Below are positions 45,694 through 60,300 of a DNA stretch of 64,000 nt, piece after piece. The notes beneath the pieces are model-generated. The model had not been told where the DNA came from. It saw only the letters and a program-made list of their open reading frames with translations, and did no database searches. Location: assembly GCA_951799405.1 (NCBI GenBank), contig OX637350.1:9781852-9845851 (forward strand), in the 5' to 3' direction. The position numbers and the translations under genes are program-made. Each line of letters begins with the position of its first letter. Position 1 is the first letter of the stretch. The DNA is from Agapetus fuscipes. Lineage: Eukaryota; Arthropoda; Insecta; Trichoptera; Glossosomatidae.

Positions 45694-45884
45694 AATTAAT
45701 AATTTAAAAATAAAAACACTAAGTTTTTCATCGCGAGTTGATTTATTTCCTCAAGAGCTTTCAATGTTATTTCAATACAGCTTGTTGTTCTCTTGATAAA
45801 GGTGTGATAACATCGAAAGCGCTCGAGGAAATAAATCAACTCGTGAATAAAAACTTTGTGTTTTATTTTTACATTATTAATTTA
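45694..45884. repeat. 191-bp imperfect palindrome
   Basis: Left arm includes CGAGTTGATTTATTTCCTC. The right arm is its inverse, and the AT-rich outer sequences mirror as well. MITE-like, with ends not sharply defined. Confidence 0.55.
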
Positions 45885-46108
45885 AAATTAATCTCACAAT
45901 GTCATTACACAAACCTTTAAACTTTTGCGTAATAAAATTTTTACACTCCACACATTCTGCTACCATTCTTCCTGGTTTGTCCGGGTTCCCGCCGGGTCGG
46001 AAGTCAGCAGTGTAAGGAGATGTATGAAAGCTTTAACACAGTTTGACTACTAATTCTTAGACACTCCGGGCAAAACGTGTTGTGTTTGAAATGCCCCTTA
46101 TAAGTATT

Positions 46109-46114
46109 TTTATT
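46109..46114 (-). promoter_or_regulatory. Poly(A) signal of PCMTD gene
   Basis: AATAAA on the minus strand about 100 nt after the stop codon. Confidence 0.5.
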
Positions 46115-46216
46115 TCATGGTATCATTGTTGGAGGCATCAATATCCAGATAAGTACTTTTCTGAGCACATCTATTAAGAAGCATAATAGTTTTAGCAATA
46201 TTTGCAGTTACTGAAC

Positions 46217-49605
<3,389 letters not shown>

Positions 49606-49614
49606 TTACGATTG

Positions 49615-49622
49615 TGACGTCA
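49615..49622 (-). promoter_or_regulatory. CRE palindrome in PCMTD promoter
   Basis: Perfect TGACGTCA, the CREB/ATF consensus, 54 nt upstream of the PCMTD ATG and between it and the 5' LTR of the inserted element. Proximal-promoter role is inferred from position. Confidence 0.4.
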
Positions 49623-49712
49623 CATTCGCAAATAAACATGGGGTGCAGCACAAATGGAGTAAAAATACTGTACAGTGTACAAGTTTCTTGCTTGAAGTCG
49701 ATGGCTTGGTTT

Positions 49713-49877
49713 TGTAGTGATTCTGTACCTAACAGGGCTGTTAATTTTGAATTTTAGAATGCTGCTTCTTTTGTTCCCAAAAACAATAGCTTGGAAAAAA
49801 CAATATAAAATTTGCGTGTAAGAAAAGGGCATGCAAGATTTTTATTTAATAACACCCAACACTCAAAGACCTTTACA
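49713..49877 (+). repeat. 5' LTR of the TRIM-like element
   Basis: 165 bp, TGTAG...TTACA, identical to the 3' LTR. It begins 152 bp upstream of the PCMTD ATG, in opposite orientation. Confidence 0.9.
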
Positions 49878-50002
49878 TTGGTGACCCCGACTTGGAAAAA
49901 CAGTTAAAAAGGGTGTTATTCCAATTAAATTGTGTTCCAACCAAGTGTCAACAAGTTTTCACCAAAAATAGTGTTTGAAAACCATTTTGTCAAAAAAAAA
50001 AA

Positions 50003-50192
50003 ATGGCGACCGGCGAAAATCCGACCACACACGTGCATTGCGGTTAGCGTCAAGCTAGCTCCTTTCTGGAAGGAGAATGCCGCGTTGTGGATTCTCCGAG
50101 CGGAAACACAATTCCGCCAGGCCAATTCCGCCTGTGGACATAACAAAATTTGGCCACTTGCTGATATAACAGCAACCACCATGATGCAACCA
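50003..50192 (+). pseudogene. gag remnant inside the TRIM-like element
   Basis: An ATG at 50003 in the expected gag position (MATGENPTTHVH) meets TAG after 14 codons. The following stretch, in another frame, encodes KLAPFWKENAALW then ETQF, resembling the start of Ty3/gypsy gag. It is frameshifted and truncated, so not functional as read. Confidence 0.6.
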
Positions 50193-50645
50193 GCAGCAAC
50201 CCGCCGAACTACGGAACAACAACTGCTGCAACAAGCAGCAACCCGCCAAACTATGGCACAGCAACTGCTGCAACAAGCAGCAACCCGCCAAACTATGGCA
50301 CAGCAACTGCTGCAACAAGCAGCAACCCGCCAAACTATGGCACAGCAACTGCTGCAACAAGCAGCAACCCGCCAAACTATGGCACAGCAACTGCTGCAAC
50401 AAGCAGCAACCCGCCAAACTATGGCACAGCAACTGCTGCAACAAGCAGCAACCCGCCAAACTATGGCACAGCAACTGCTGCAACAAGCAGCAACCCGCCA
50501 AACTATGGCACAGCAACTGCTGCAACAAGCAGCAACCCGCCGAACTACGGCACAGCAACTGCTGCAACAAGCAGCAACCCGCCAAACTATGGCACAGCAA
50601 CTGCTGCAACAAGCAGCAACCCGCCGAACTACGGCACAGCAACCG
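50193..50645 (+). repeat. 42-bp coding minisatellite in the TRIM-like element
   Basis: Ten full 42-nt units plus a partial eleventh. In one plus frame each unit reads as 14 residues (QQAATRQTMAQQLL). Units differ at few positions (for example RQTM versus RRTT). The opposite strand is also open, a consequence of the sequence bias. Confidence 0.9.
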
Positions 50646-50955
50646 CTGAACTACAGCAACTCCCGCTGCAGCCGACTCCTCAATTCCAGCCAGCGCAACG
50701 AGGCCCTGGAGGTTTGAACGTCGCCCAACATAGCTGCCCAGCACAACAACAACCGCTGAACTACAGCACAACCAATCGCCGAACAACGGCACAGAAAACA
50801 CTGCTGCAACAAGCAGCAAACACCGAACAACGGCACAAGATCTGGCCGACGAGTACACTTTCCAGACAGATTCTACTAAAAATCTAAGAGAAGTCAAGAT
50901 TCACCGATCACCACTTTCATCGCATCTGCCCTTGGCAAATGCTGGAGGGGACCTC

Positions 50956-51120
50956 TGTAGTGATTCTGTACCTAACAGGGCTGTTAATTTTGAATTTTAG
51001 AATGCTGCTTCTTTTGTTCCCAAAAACAATAGCTTGGAAAAAACAATATAAAATTTGCGTGTAAGAAAAGGGCATGCAAGATTTTTATTTAATAACACCC
51101 AACACTCAAAGACCTTTACA
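50956..51120 (+). repeat. 3' LTR of the TRIM-like element
   Basis: Identical partner of the 5' LTR, followed at once by the GTTT target duplication. Confidence 0.9.
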
Positions 51121-51419
51121 GTTTGAATAAAAAAAACACGTAAATAAATGAGAAATATTCAAGACACGACCAAAACGCAATTCAACAGAACAAAATCAAA
51201 CTCCTTTTCTCTCTATTTTCCAATAATAATAAGAATAATATTTGTCTATGAACCATTCACAGGAACCAGTTGTGATTTTGATTTGAGTTTACAGAATCGG
51301 ATCTTTAACCTGGGTTAATATTTTGTACCTACCATTTATTATTTTGGAAAATTATACAAAATTTAATATTGTATAAGGAACTAATCACATAGCTTCATTT
51401 TTCCATTTTAATACCTTTT

Positions 51420-51600
51420 TTATAATCTAAGTTGCAAAGACCTTTTAACATTTTAGATTCATTTTAAATGCATACTTACAAGCATTACACAATAATATGC
51501 TGAATGAAACTTTTGTTTATCTTTTCTGAAATAGGGATGATATTAGCAAAATAAACCAAGCCTTATGGGGGATCAGCTTCACAACCAGCCTTAGTTAGTA
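51420..51600 (-). repeat. LINE 3' module (copy 16), decayed
   Basis: Recognisable by ATAATCTAAGTTGCAAAG and GGGGGATCAGCTTCACAACC. Confidence 0.45.
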
Positions 51601-51816
51601 TGAAGCTTTAATTAATTATTAATATCAAGGGATGTAAAGACCTCATTCCTAATTTATTTTGGGCAGACATATCGTTGGTTTCAAACTTAGTCGCTGGGAT
51701 AAGGCATTGGCACTCGAATTTGCGTTATTGACACTAACGACAGTTCGAGTCCAACCTTGTTTTATCGACAATAACTTCGACCCTGGTTCAACAAATGTCA
51801 TCGCACAAAGACAACT

Positions 51817-51966
51817 GGGTGTCTATTCACGATAGGGGATAGAGTAGATTAATTTCGATTTTCCCAGAAAAAGCAATAAATGGTATTGTGAGGCACAATA
51901 CGTTTATTCCTTTTCCGGGGAAAATCAAGATGAGACTTCTCTATCCACTATCGTGAATAGACACCC
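51817..51966. mobile_element. Palindromic MITE, 150 bp
   Basis: GGGTGTCTATTCACGATAG at the left, inverted at the right. Inner GGATAGAG and a TTTTCCC/GGGAAAA core are mirrored too. Non-coding. Confidence 0.65.
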
Positions 51967-52807
51967 TGACCAGGAAAAATAGGTTGGTGAATTGCATTCC
52001 TCTTCACAAAGCTACAAAAAAAACTTATTTTTTAAAAGGTTATATATTTTAAATAAAATGTTCTTTTTTTGTGGGAAGAATGTTATTAAATCATCAGCGC
52101 TTTGATACATATCTTATAGATGTACTTAAAATCAAGAAGATGAAAACATTGAATAAGTAAACATGTTTACAATGTGAGTTTTAAACTACATCTAGCTACC
52201 TACTTCAAACTTACATACCTACATGATACAACACAAAACACACATTAAGTATGCACAAAAATGCTAATATAAAAAAATACTATAAGTTGATGAAAAACAT
52301 TTACTGTATGCCTACATATTATCATTAATTTGATTAGAATTTATCAGTAACCAACACCACTGTCACTTTGGTTTAAACAAGGCTTTATCTTTGTTGAATC
52401 AAAGCAATGCAGTGTATGAAATATAATACCTGAATAGATATAGTTAAAAACACACTGGCATTCTGAACATATATTTGTGCCTTCAATATTTACTTAATGT
52501 TAATTTCTAAGAAAAAAATAATTAAGCTGAAATATGTAAGTAGGAGCATATATCAAAAATGGAAGCTGTAAAAATAAAAACTAAATTCAAATAATCTATC
52601 AAAATGGAATGTAATCAGACTAGAAAATGGCACTGTGGCGACAAAATCAATACAAACATATCTTAGCTCAAGGCTCTAGATCAGGGGTCCTCACACTAGT
52701 CAAACTCAGGGCCAAACTGATTACTCAAGTAAGCTCCAAGGACCAAAGCTTGAAAGAATTGAATTTATTTTTTATCCAATTTATCACAGCAACACAGCAA
52801 CGACAGT

Positions 52808-53134
52808 CCGGTCGATAGCTCAGTTGGTAGAGTGGTTGCATTCCATGCCGTGAGCTCGGGTTTGAATCACACTAAGGGTGTCAGAAATGATTTCCCGTTT
52901 CGGTGTTTATTTCAAACCCTAAAATAAAACCGGCAAGGTTTACTCAGCCTTCACAAGAAATGAGTACCAGCTCTCTCGGGAGCTGGGTAACCCCCACTTC
53001 AACTGAAGTGGTTGGCGTTAGGCCGGCCCCCTTACCTGTAAAAATAAATAGGTTCAACTCGCCACGTGCGACCCCTTCGGGGATAACACGGCAAAAAGTT
53101 ATACTATATGTGTAGCTTAGTTGCGTTGCGTTTT
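52808..53134 (+). repeat. SINE-1 copy
   Basis: Near full length; head GGTCGATAGCTCAGTTGG, B box slightly mutated, T-rich 3' end. Truncates a hAT-like left end (CAGGGGTCCTCACAC at 52684). Confidence 0.75.
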
Positions 53135-53417
53135 TTTTAACAATCATAAGCCATTATCTGCTGTAGGCCGGATTGATGGCACTGACACAGTAATCAAGTG
53201 TACAAATTTGTGGCGTATAAAACCCCTATAAATGACATGAAAGTCTGTTGTGAGCTACCAGGAAAAAAGCCTCCAGCAATTCATGCCCTCTTCACTGTGT
53301 TGGTTTCAATTTTTAAACATGCAAAAATTTGCAGTGTACAAAGTGGGAACTTTACAGATTTACAGTCTAAGTATGAAAATATAAACGGTTAAGTACATAT
53401 TAAATTTTAATCTTGAA
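53135..53417. other. Short intergenic, unassigned
   Basis: Slightly less AT-rich than its surroundings. Neither strand gives a supported coding frame. Confidence 0.35.
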
Positions 53418-53423
53418 TTTATT
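53418..53423 (-). promoter_or_regulatory. Poly(A) signal of SELENOM
   Basis: AATAAA on the minus strand, 39 nt past the stop codon. Confidence 0.55.
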
Positions 53424-53461
53424 TGTTCTTGAAAACCTATTATTATGAAAAGGCATAGAAT

Positions 53462-53888
53462 CTAAAACTCTGTTTTTTGGATGATTTCTGCATCAGACTT
53501 GTAAAAGCCTTTGCTTTCAAGGAGTTGGTTGCATTCTGCCCTGGAGAGCTTAGAGAGGGGCAGTCTCTCTACTTCTTCTGAGTTGGCGTCCAGCAAAACC
53601 AGTTCAGGCTGCGCTCCTTGAATATGCTTGAATTCAACATCTTCATATTGGGGAACATCCTCGAAAATAAATTGCTTGACTTCTGGCAAACGATTCAAAG
53701 AGCAGCCTCTACAGCTCTAAAAATATAAAATATTACAAAAAATAAGTTAAATATTTTACATAAAATCGAGCATAACAAAAAAATATAAATCCTATCACCT
53801 CTACGCGAGCTGATATCGCAATATCTTCAGCGCTGTTCCCTTGCGAGATAAAAAGGAAGGCGACGAGGAAGAAAAATTTGTTCACCAT
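53462..53888 (-). CDS. SELENOM: Selenoprotein M homologue, cysteine form, 2 exons
   Basis: ER-resident thioredoxin-fold redox protein. Exons 53888-53799 and 53716-53462, phase 0, 114 aa. Exon 1 encodes a signal peptide: MVNKFFFLVAFLFIS then QGNSA. It ends ...ISARVE and joins exon 2 at SCRGCSLNRLPEVKQF. The vertebrate active site is Cys-Gly-Gly-Sec; here it is Cys-Arg-Gly-Cys, so no recoded UGA is needed. Further family blocks: ED.P.Y..V..KH, GA.PELVLLD, ERLPLSKLSR and ESKGFY. There is no C-terminal KDEL-type signal; the protein ends KTEF. SELENOF was considered, but the LNRL.EVK and PELVLL blocks are SELENOM-specific. Head-to-head with Prp19. Confidence 0.93.
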
Positions 53889-54336
53889 GATTTTTTATTT
53901 TCAGAAGTATTTTGAATAAATATTTTATAGTTATCTTCTCCGATAAACAAAAGTCGAAGTGGAATCAAGTGAAACAGAACTCAATGCACTATAAAATAGA
54001 ACTGTCAAAATTCATGGATATGGACGTCAAAAAAAATGGCGATAGATATTATATTTTAAGCACAGGACTTTATTGAGACAAAAAAGAATTATAATCAAGA
54101 ATATTGCTAGAAACAGCCCTTTGATAAGAATTTTCATGATTTAATTTTGTAACGATCATGTTTTTCTTTTTTTGGAGAACAAAAATTAAACTAAACAATT
54201 ATTATGATCGCTTTGTTTCTAGAATGTTGAAACTTTTCTAAGAAAAAGAAAAAGTGTTTTATTGTTCATGGAGAACGCCGACAGTGCGCCGACGTTTTTT
54301 CGCTTGAAATAAGTAATATTGTTTATCAACGAAACA
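53889..54336. promoter_or_regulatory. Divergent promoter region, SELENOM / Prp19
   Basis: 448 bp separate the two divergent start codons. The tract is AT-rich and free of recognised repeats, unlike most intergenic DNA here. No TATA box or named factor site was confidently seen. Confidence 0.55.
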
Positions 54337-57300
54337 ATGGCGCTCTGCTGTGCAAGTACGTTTACATAACAACTAAATGAATCAATTGCCCTTCCTCTCA
54401 AACTCTATAAAACATTATTTTTCTAATTTTCAGTCTCTAACGAAGTGCCAGAACACCCTGTGGTATCTCCTTCCTCGGGCGCCGTATTTGAAAAGCGCCT
54501 CATTGAAAAATACATTATAGAAAATGGTGTGGATCCCATAAATGGCAAAGACCTAACCGTTGAGGACCTCGTTGAAATCAAAAGTAAGTTATCAACAGCT
54601 TATCTATCATGGTTTGCGTTTATTGGTACATGTTTTGTAGGTTATAATTTTCTTAGCCGGCGCTGTCAATGGGCTTCGAACCGACGTTCTGTTTCTAAAT
54701 CCGTTTTCTTTTTCCGGCAGGCAAACGTCACAGGTCTATGTACTAGGGTCCTTAGCTGGCAATAATAAAATTTCAGTTAGACCTTACCCTAGCTACCCGG
54801 CTTGTTTGTGTTTGGAATGTGTGGAGACTGCATGCTAAAAGAACATTTATTTTGCAGCTAATACAGTGGTGAAGCCTAAGCCCCCGAGCGCCACCAGCAT
54901 TCCCGCTACTCTGAAGAGCATGCAAGACGAGTGGGACGCCTTAATGCTGCACGCTTTCACCCAGAGACAACAATTACAAACTGCTCGACAGGTAAAACAC
55001 TAACATGGCACAAATATTTGATTTAAATAAAATGAAAAAAAAAAAATAGAATTTTGTATTTGTTTTAATGTTTATACATATAATTATTTGTTTATTTTTA
55101 AAATGTAATTTGTTGTGTATGTTCATGCTGCAGAAAATGGTTCACTTTGTCAATGTCACCCCTGTTTCAGGGAAGGATGGCAAGAGTTGCAGGGCTTATG
55201 TTCATTTGAGATTGGGTTTTTAATATTGTAGGTCCACGTGCAGCATGTGTAAGCGCGAAATTATGCATGTCTGCTTGTGGGAATGCATTTAATATGAATC
55301 TCAAATTATACATATCTTTGCAGCTTAGATTTAGATTAACGTCCATTTGAAATTTGGGTGTTTATATTGTAAGTTCACATGCGGCATGTGCAAGCGCGAA
55401 CTTGTGCGTGTCTGCTTGTGAGAATGCGTATAATGTGAATCCCCAATGTTACACATCTCTGCAACTTAGATAAGATTAGATTAGACAAGTAGTAAAATAT
55501 TAATGTCTGAAACATAGTATGCACTTTAGTTCTATACGGCATTGGAAATAACTTCAATACGATCGTAAGTCCCTAAAAATCCTTTTGCCCTCTGAAAACT
55601 GTTTTAAGCGCTGCAAATTGGATTTTGATATTTATAAAAAGGGCCTAAATACCACACACATGACACACTAAACAACAGTTTGTACCAAAATAAATAAAGG
55701 TATTGTGTGAGCTAAAAAAAAAAGGTATTGTGTGAGCTACTTAATAAAGGAACTCCACAAAGATAACAATTAACAAGTCACCGGTCTTTTAATTTTAGAG
55801 TGATTTTTATTCTGGATGAAGATGTAAGGCCACATATTACAACATAATATCTTATTGATCAAAAATCCTAAAATCTTTAAAAAGACATAGCCCCGGTATT
55901 TTCAACGTTAGCTTATCTGACTTTAAACTGATATAAAAACAACCCCACAATTTGCATCCTTTTCATTCAGTATAAAGTCACTACGCTAACGTTGAAAATA
56001 CCGGGCTTTAGGCAATTCAAACTTACTGTGTATTGTTTCACTCCTTTCCAAGTGTTATATAATATTGACATACACGGCTTAAACTGAACGTACTGTAACT
56101 GTAACTGTAACTCTGTTGCCATTCCGCTAGGGGTGGCCAGAGCCTCTGCAGAGTTGCCTCCATAGGTGACAGCTATACGAGGCATTGCTGAGACCTAAGG
56201 CCTTTCAAAGAGAAATTGCTAAAATTAATTAATATATATTTTTTTCTTCAACTAAATACATATTCATCATAAAAAACACAGTTAAGTTCACTTTGAACTA
56301 TAGAAAGTGCTAATAATCATAATAAAGGTCTTCATTGTTTTTTTTCAATATGTACACAATAATATTATAATAATTACAAAAATCTAAGTACAATAAATAC
56401 TCCCCAAAGTAAGCATTGCTTGTGCTTCGGGAAGGAATGATTACAAAATGGCGACGTTAGTTTTGTTTTCAGCATGTTCAGTGTAGGTCCATAATGTGTG
56501 TTTGATGTTATTCACAGGAGTTGAGTCACGCTCTGTATCAGCACGATGCTGCTTGTAGAGTTATTGCCCGCCTAACCAAAGAAGTGACGGCAGCCCGCGA
56601 GGCTCTGGCAACACTCAAACCACAAGCCGGCATCACGGCTGCCAACCCTCCACACCCGCAACAGGTAACCTACATCTTTATCATTAACTAGCAGTACCCG
56701 GCGTGTTTCACTACGCCATTTGGGCATGTGGTATCAATTTTTTTCTACAGATAAAAGAGGAAACAACAGGATCAAAAAAAAAAGTGTGCTAATCGGAATC
56801 AAGCTTCACACAATTTATCCCTAGGTTAATCTTCACGTTTTCTAAAAAAAAAGTTCTAGGTACAACTGTTAAGCAGCAGAGCCAAGCATAGGGAAAATCG
56901 ATTGCGGTGCTCCATTTATATTTAAGATAAAAAAATTGGCTATGTAACGTCACTCATCTAATCTATTCTAAGTTGCATGGATATAATTGTTACATTTGGA
57001 ATTCACATTAAGTGCATGCCCACAAGCAGACACGTATAAGTTCACACTTGCACATTCTGCGTGTGAACCTACAACATAAAAACCCAAATCTCAAATGAAC
57101 ACACACCCTGCAACTCTTTGCTGACCTTCCCTGAAACAGGGGTGACATTGGCAGAGTGAACCATTTTCTATTTATAGTTGGTCAGATGCATATTGACCTA
57201 TACAAGAAAAGAATATAAACAATAAATTAAATTTTATAATCATACAATTAAAGAACTAATCTATAAAATTCACTATACTCTTTGAGCAAAGTGAAGAAAT

Positions 57301-60300
57301 AAATGTATTCCAAACAATCAGGAATATTTTTCAATGTAACCGCACTGTGAAACGTATGCAGTTGGGGAAAATGCTTCATACAATATGATGCACTTAAGTG
57401 TTTTTTCAACTATCTCCATAAAAGTGTTTAATTTATGTTGAATTTTTGACTCCCTGTCCTGTCTTTATCCCGGCCAAGTGAATTCACATTTTTTCCCCAC
57501 ATTTAAAATGTGCTTTATCCATTATTTCAATAAGTGAAAGTTTTAGGTAGTGCACACGGAACATTTTCTATTGACAACAAAATTGTAAGTCGCACGGCCG
57601 GGTTAGGTAAAAGGCAAACATTTTGTTTATTTTGGTTGCTTTGGACCATTGTCACATAGAAGAAAGACGTTTAACCGCCGAGAAAAAAACGATCTTTAAA
57701 TTTGTGGTGAGTATATAATTTTACAGAAATGCGTTTTTTGAAAAAACAACTATATTATGTATATTTTAATTAAAAGTATGTTTCAATAAAAGGTTTTAAT
57801 AATAATAATATATTTCAATATGGTCTTCTAGTTGTGACCTACGAACTTTCGTTTATCATATTTTTTATAAGTGCCGGATATAAAAGCTTTTTTACATTTC
57901 TAAAATTCAACTTGGAATACTTGAATAACATTTTTTAATTTGGAACTTTTGTCTAGGCCAGGGGTCGGCAACCTTTTGAGTCGGAAGAGCCAAAAATTAC
58001 AATTTACAAATTTCAAAGTTTTTCCTTGACTTATAGGTTAGTATGAGGCTGACCACCCATACTGTAAAAAATGGTTCACTTTGCCAATGTCGCCCCTGTT
58101 TCAGGGAAGGTCGGCAAGAGTTGCAGGGCTTATGTTCATTTAAGATTGGGTTTTTATATTGTAGTTCCACATGCGGTATGTGTGAGCGCGAAATTATGCG
58201 TGTCTGCTTATGGGAATGCATTTGATGTTAATTTCAAATGATACATATCTTATTTTGGATTTGGATTTGTAAAGAGCCACAAATGTTTTTTTGCCAACAA
58301 TAAATAGCGTCGATGGGGCGGGGGGAGGGTGGGGGGTGAAAAGCGAGTACAAGTAGCGGAGAGATCGTTAATCGATTCAGAACGATTTAGTTTTTTTCGA
58401 TCAGAAGTATAATTCTGTGTTTTTTTTATATTTTCGTATGAAGCTAAAGAGCCGCAACTTCACACCCAAAGAGCCGCATGTGGCTGGTGAGCCGCAGGTT
58501 GCTTACCCCTAACCAAACCGATATCAATCCACCATATTTGTAAAAAGTCCGGTCTATAGCTTAGTTGGTAGAGTAACTGCATTCCATGCCGAGATCTCGA
58601 GTTAGAATCCCACTGAAGTTGTCAGAAATTATTTCTCGTTTCAGTGTTTATTTCTAACCCAAAATAAAATACCGGCAAGGCTTACTCAGCCTTCATAAGA
58701 AATGAGTGTCAAGCCACTCAGGAGCTGAATAACATCCATTTCAAGTTGGCGTAAAGTAAAAGTTACTGGGTTGTTCATTTTAGATTTGGATTTTAAATTA
58801 TGAGTAGGTACACATGCAGCATTTGTAAGCGTGAACTTACATGTGTCTACTTGTGAGCATGCATTTTATATGAATCTTTAATGTAAATGTATATTTGCAA
58901 CTAAGATTATGTATTGTAGTTGAATATAATGGTCTTCTTCTATTGGGTGGTTTCAAAATTTTCCGACCTCGTTGCTGAAATATCGAGAATTGAGAACCAC
59001 TGTTTATTTGATCACCATCAAACTTCACAGGATTCGTTCTAAGAATACGTTACATGTTTCCTGAAAATTTCGTCAAAATCGGATGAGCGGTTTATGAGTC
59101 TATAGGGGACATACATACATACATACATACATACATACATACATACACACATCCTTCTTTATAGATATAGACTGATGAGGCATTTACTTTGTTACCCTTC
59201 ATTTTAACTCAATGCATCTTTATTTATATTTACTACTTGCATGCATTTTTACTTTCTTGCTATAGCCGAAGGCTATAAAGAAAGTTATGATTTGGTGTAA
59301 AAAAAAAATTTCGAGGTTTTCACGGAAATGAGTTGTCCTGGTGCAGGACATGCCAAAAAACACTATCTTTCAAAAACGTCCGTCTGTATGTATGTATGTA
59401 TGTATGTATGTATGTATGTATGTATGTGTGTGTGTCACTTTCCAAAGTATAAGACCTAGAGATACCAAATTTTGGCTACATCAACTTTTTTGGACATGTA
59501 TTAAGTATGAATAACATGGCATTACACCAACTTGAAAATTCAAGATGGCTGCCATACAAAAAAAACATAAAATTGCACTTTTCTCAAAAACGGCTCCAAG
59601 AATTTTTTTTAAATTTTCAGAGTTGCCATTTATTAGTTTTTAACTTAATAAATTAGTTATGGCAATACTCTTACTAATCTGTGTCTATGGGCTGCCATAT
59701 GAAAAAAACAAACGATTGTGATTTTCTCGACAGTTAAGGGGTCAACAAAAATATAATGTTCTACAATATTACGGACAACATAAATTTCTACAAATTTACA
59801 AAAAAATTTTTTTGAAAAAATAAATATAAAGCACCGTTTACACGACCTGAAATTTTAAATCGAAAATATTACAAAAACCTATTAAAATGCAAGATATTTG
59901 AATTTGTTTTAGATTTGATAGAAAGAACAAGCTTATCACTTTAATTCGTAATCATTTTTTTTTTACTTTTTTGAAAATTCAAGATGGCTTCCGAAGAGCT
60001 GAAAATTTAAAATGCGATTTTCTCAAAAACGGCTCCGACGATTTTTCTGAAATTTTTTGTGAATCCATTTATATAATAGTGCTATCTAATAATTATAATC
60101 ATTTCTTCATCATAATCTCGATTTAGGGAGTTGCCATATAAAAGAAAAAAATAATGGAAAAATTCTCGGCAGTTAGAGGGTTAATAAAAAAATAATGTAG
60201 TACAAATGTAAAATAATAATAATAACCTATATATTGCCATCATTATTTTTTCCAAAAAGTGAATCAAAAGTATAGCCGCCATACAGAGTGAAAATTTTCC

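Larger units (their letters stand above)
43511..46108. other. l(3)mbt upstream / PCMTD downstream intergenic
   Basis: Apart from the LINE fragment at 44155 and the palindrome at 45694, AT-rich sequence with no supported gene. Confidence 0.45.
49713..51120 (+). mobile_element. TRIM-like non-autonomous LTR retrotransposon
   Basis: Two LTRs (49713-49877 and 50956-51120), 165 bp each, read as identical, starting TGTAG and ending TTACA. Flanking target duplication GTTT at 49709-49712 and 51121-51124. The primer-binding site TGGTGACCCCGACTTG (49879-49894) matches the complement of the 3' end of tRNA-Trp apart from one base, the primer of CsRn1/Kabuki-type Ty3/gypsy elements. Purine tract GGAGGGGA at 50944-50951. 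No pol. The internal region has a broken gag-like start (KLAPFWKENAALW...ETQF) in shifted frames, then a 42-bp minisatellite. Identical LTRs imply recent insertion. The family assignment is inferred from the primer site, the 4-bp duplication and the gag shreds. Confidence 0.88.
51125..52807. other. Intergenic, upstream of the TRIM
   Basis: Holds module copy 16, the MITE at 51817, and a hAT-like left end at 52684. Otherwise AT-rich, no gene. Confidence 0.45.

Noticed and set aside
49932..50717. 261-codon plus frame as a host gene
   Set aside because: Lies between identical LTRs and joins a frameshifted gag remnant to the minisatellite.
50055..50897. 280-codon minus-strand frame
   Set aside because: Antisense shadow of the 42-bp array in the TRIM-like element; Cys/Leu-rich repeats follow from base composition.
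52684..52790. Complete hAT element
   Set aside because: Only a left-end-like CAGGGGTCCTCACAC is visible; it is cut by SINE-1 and no right end was found.
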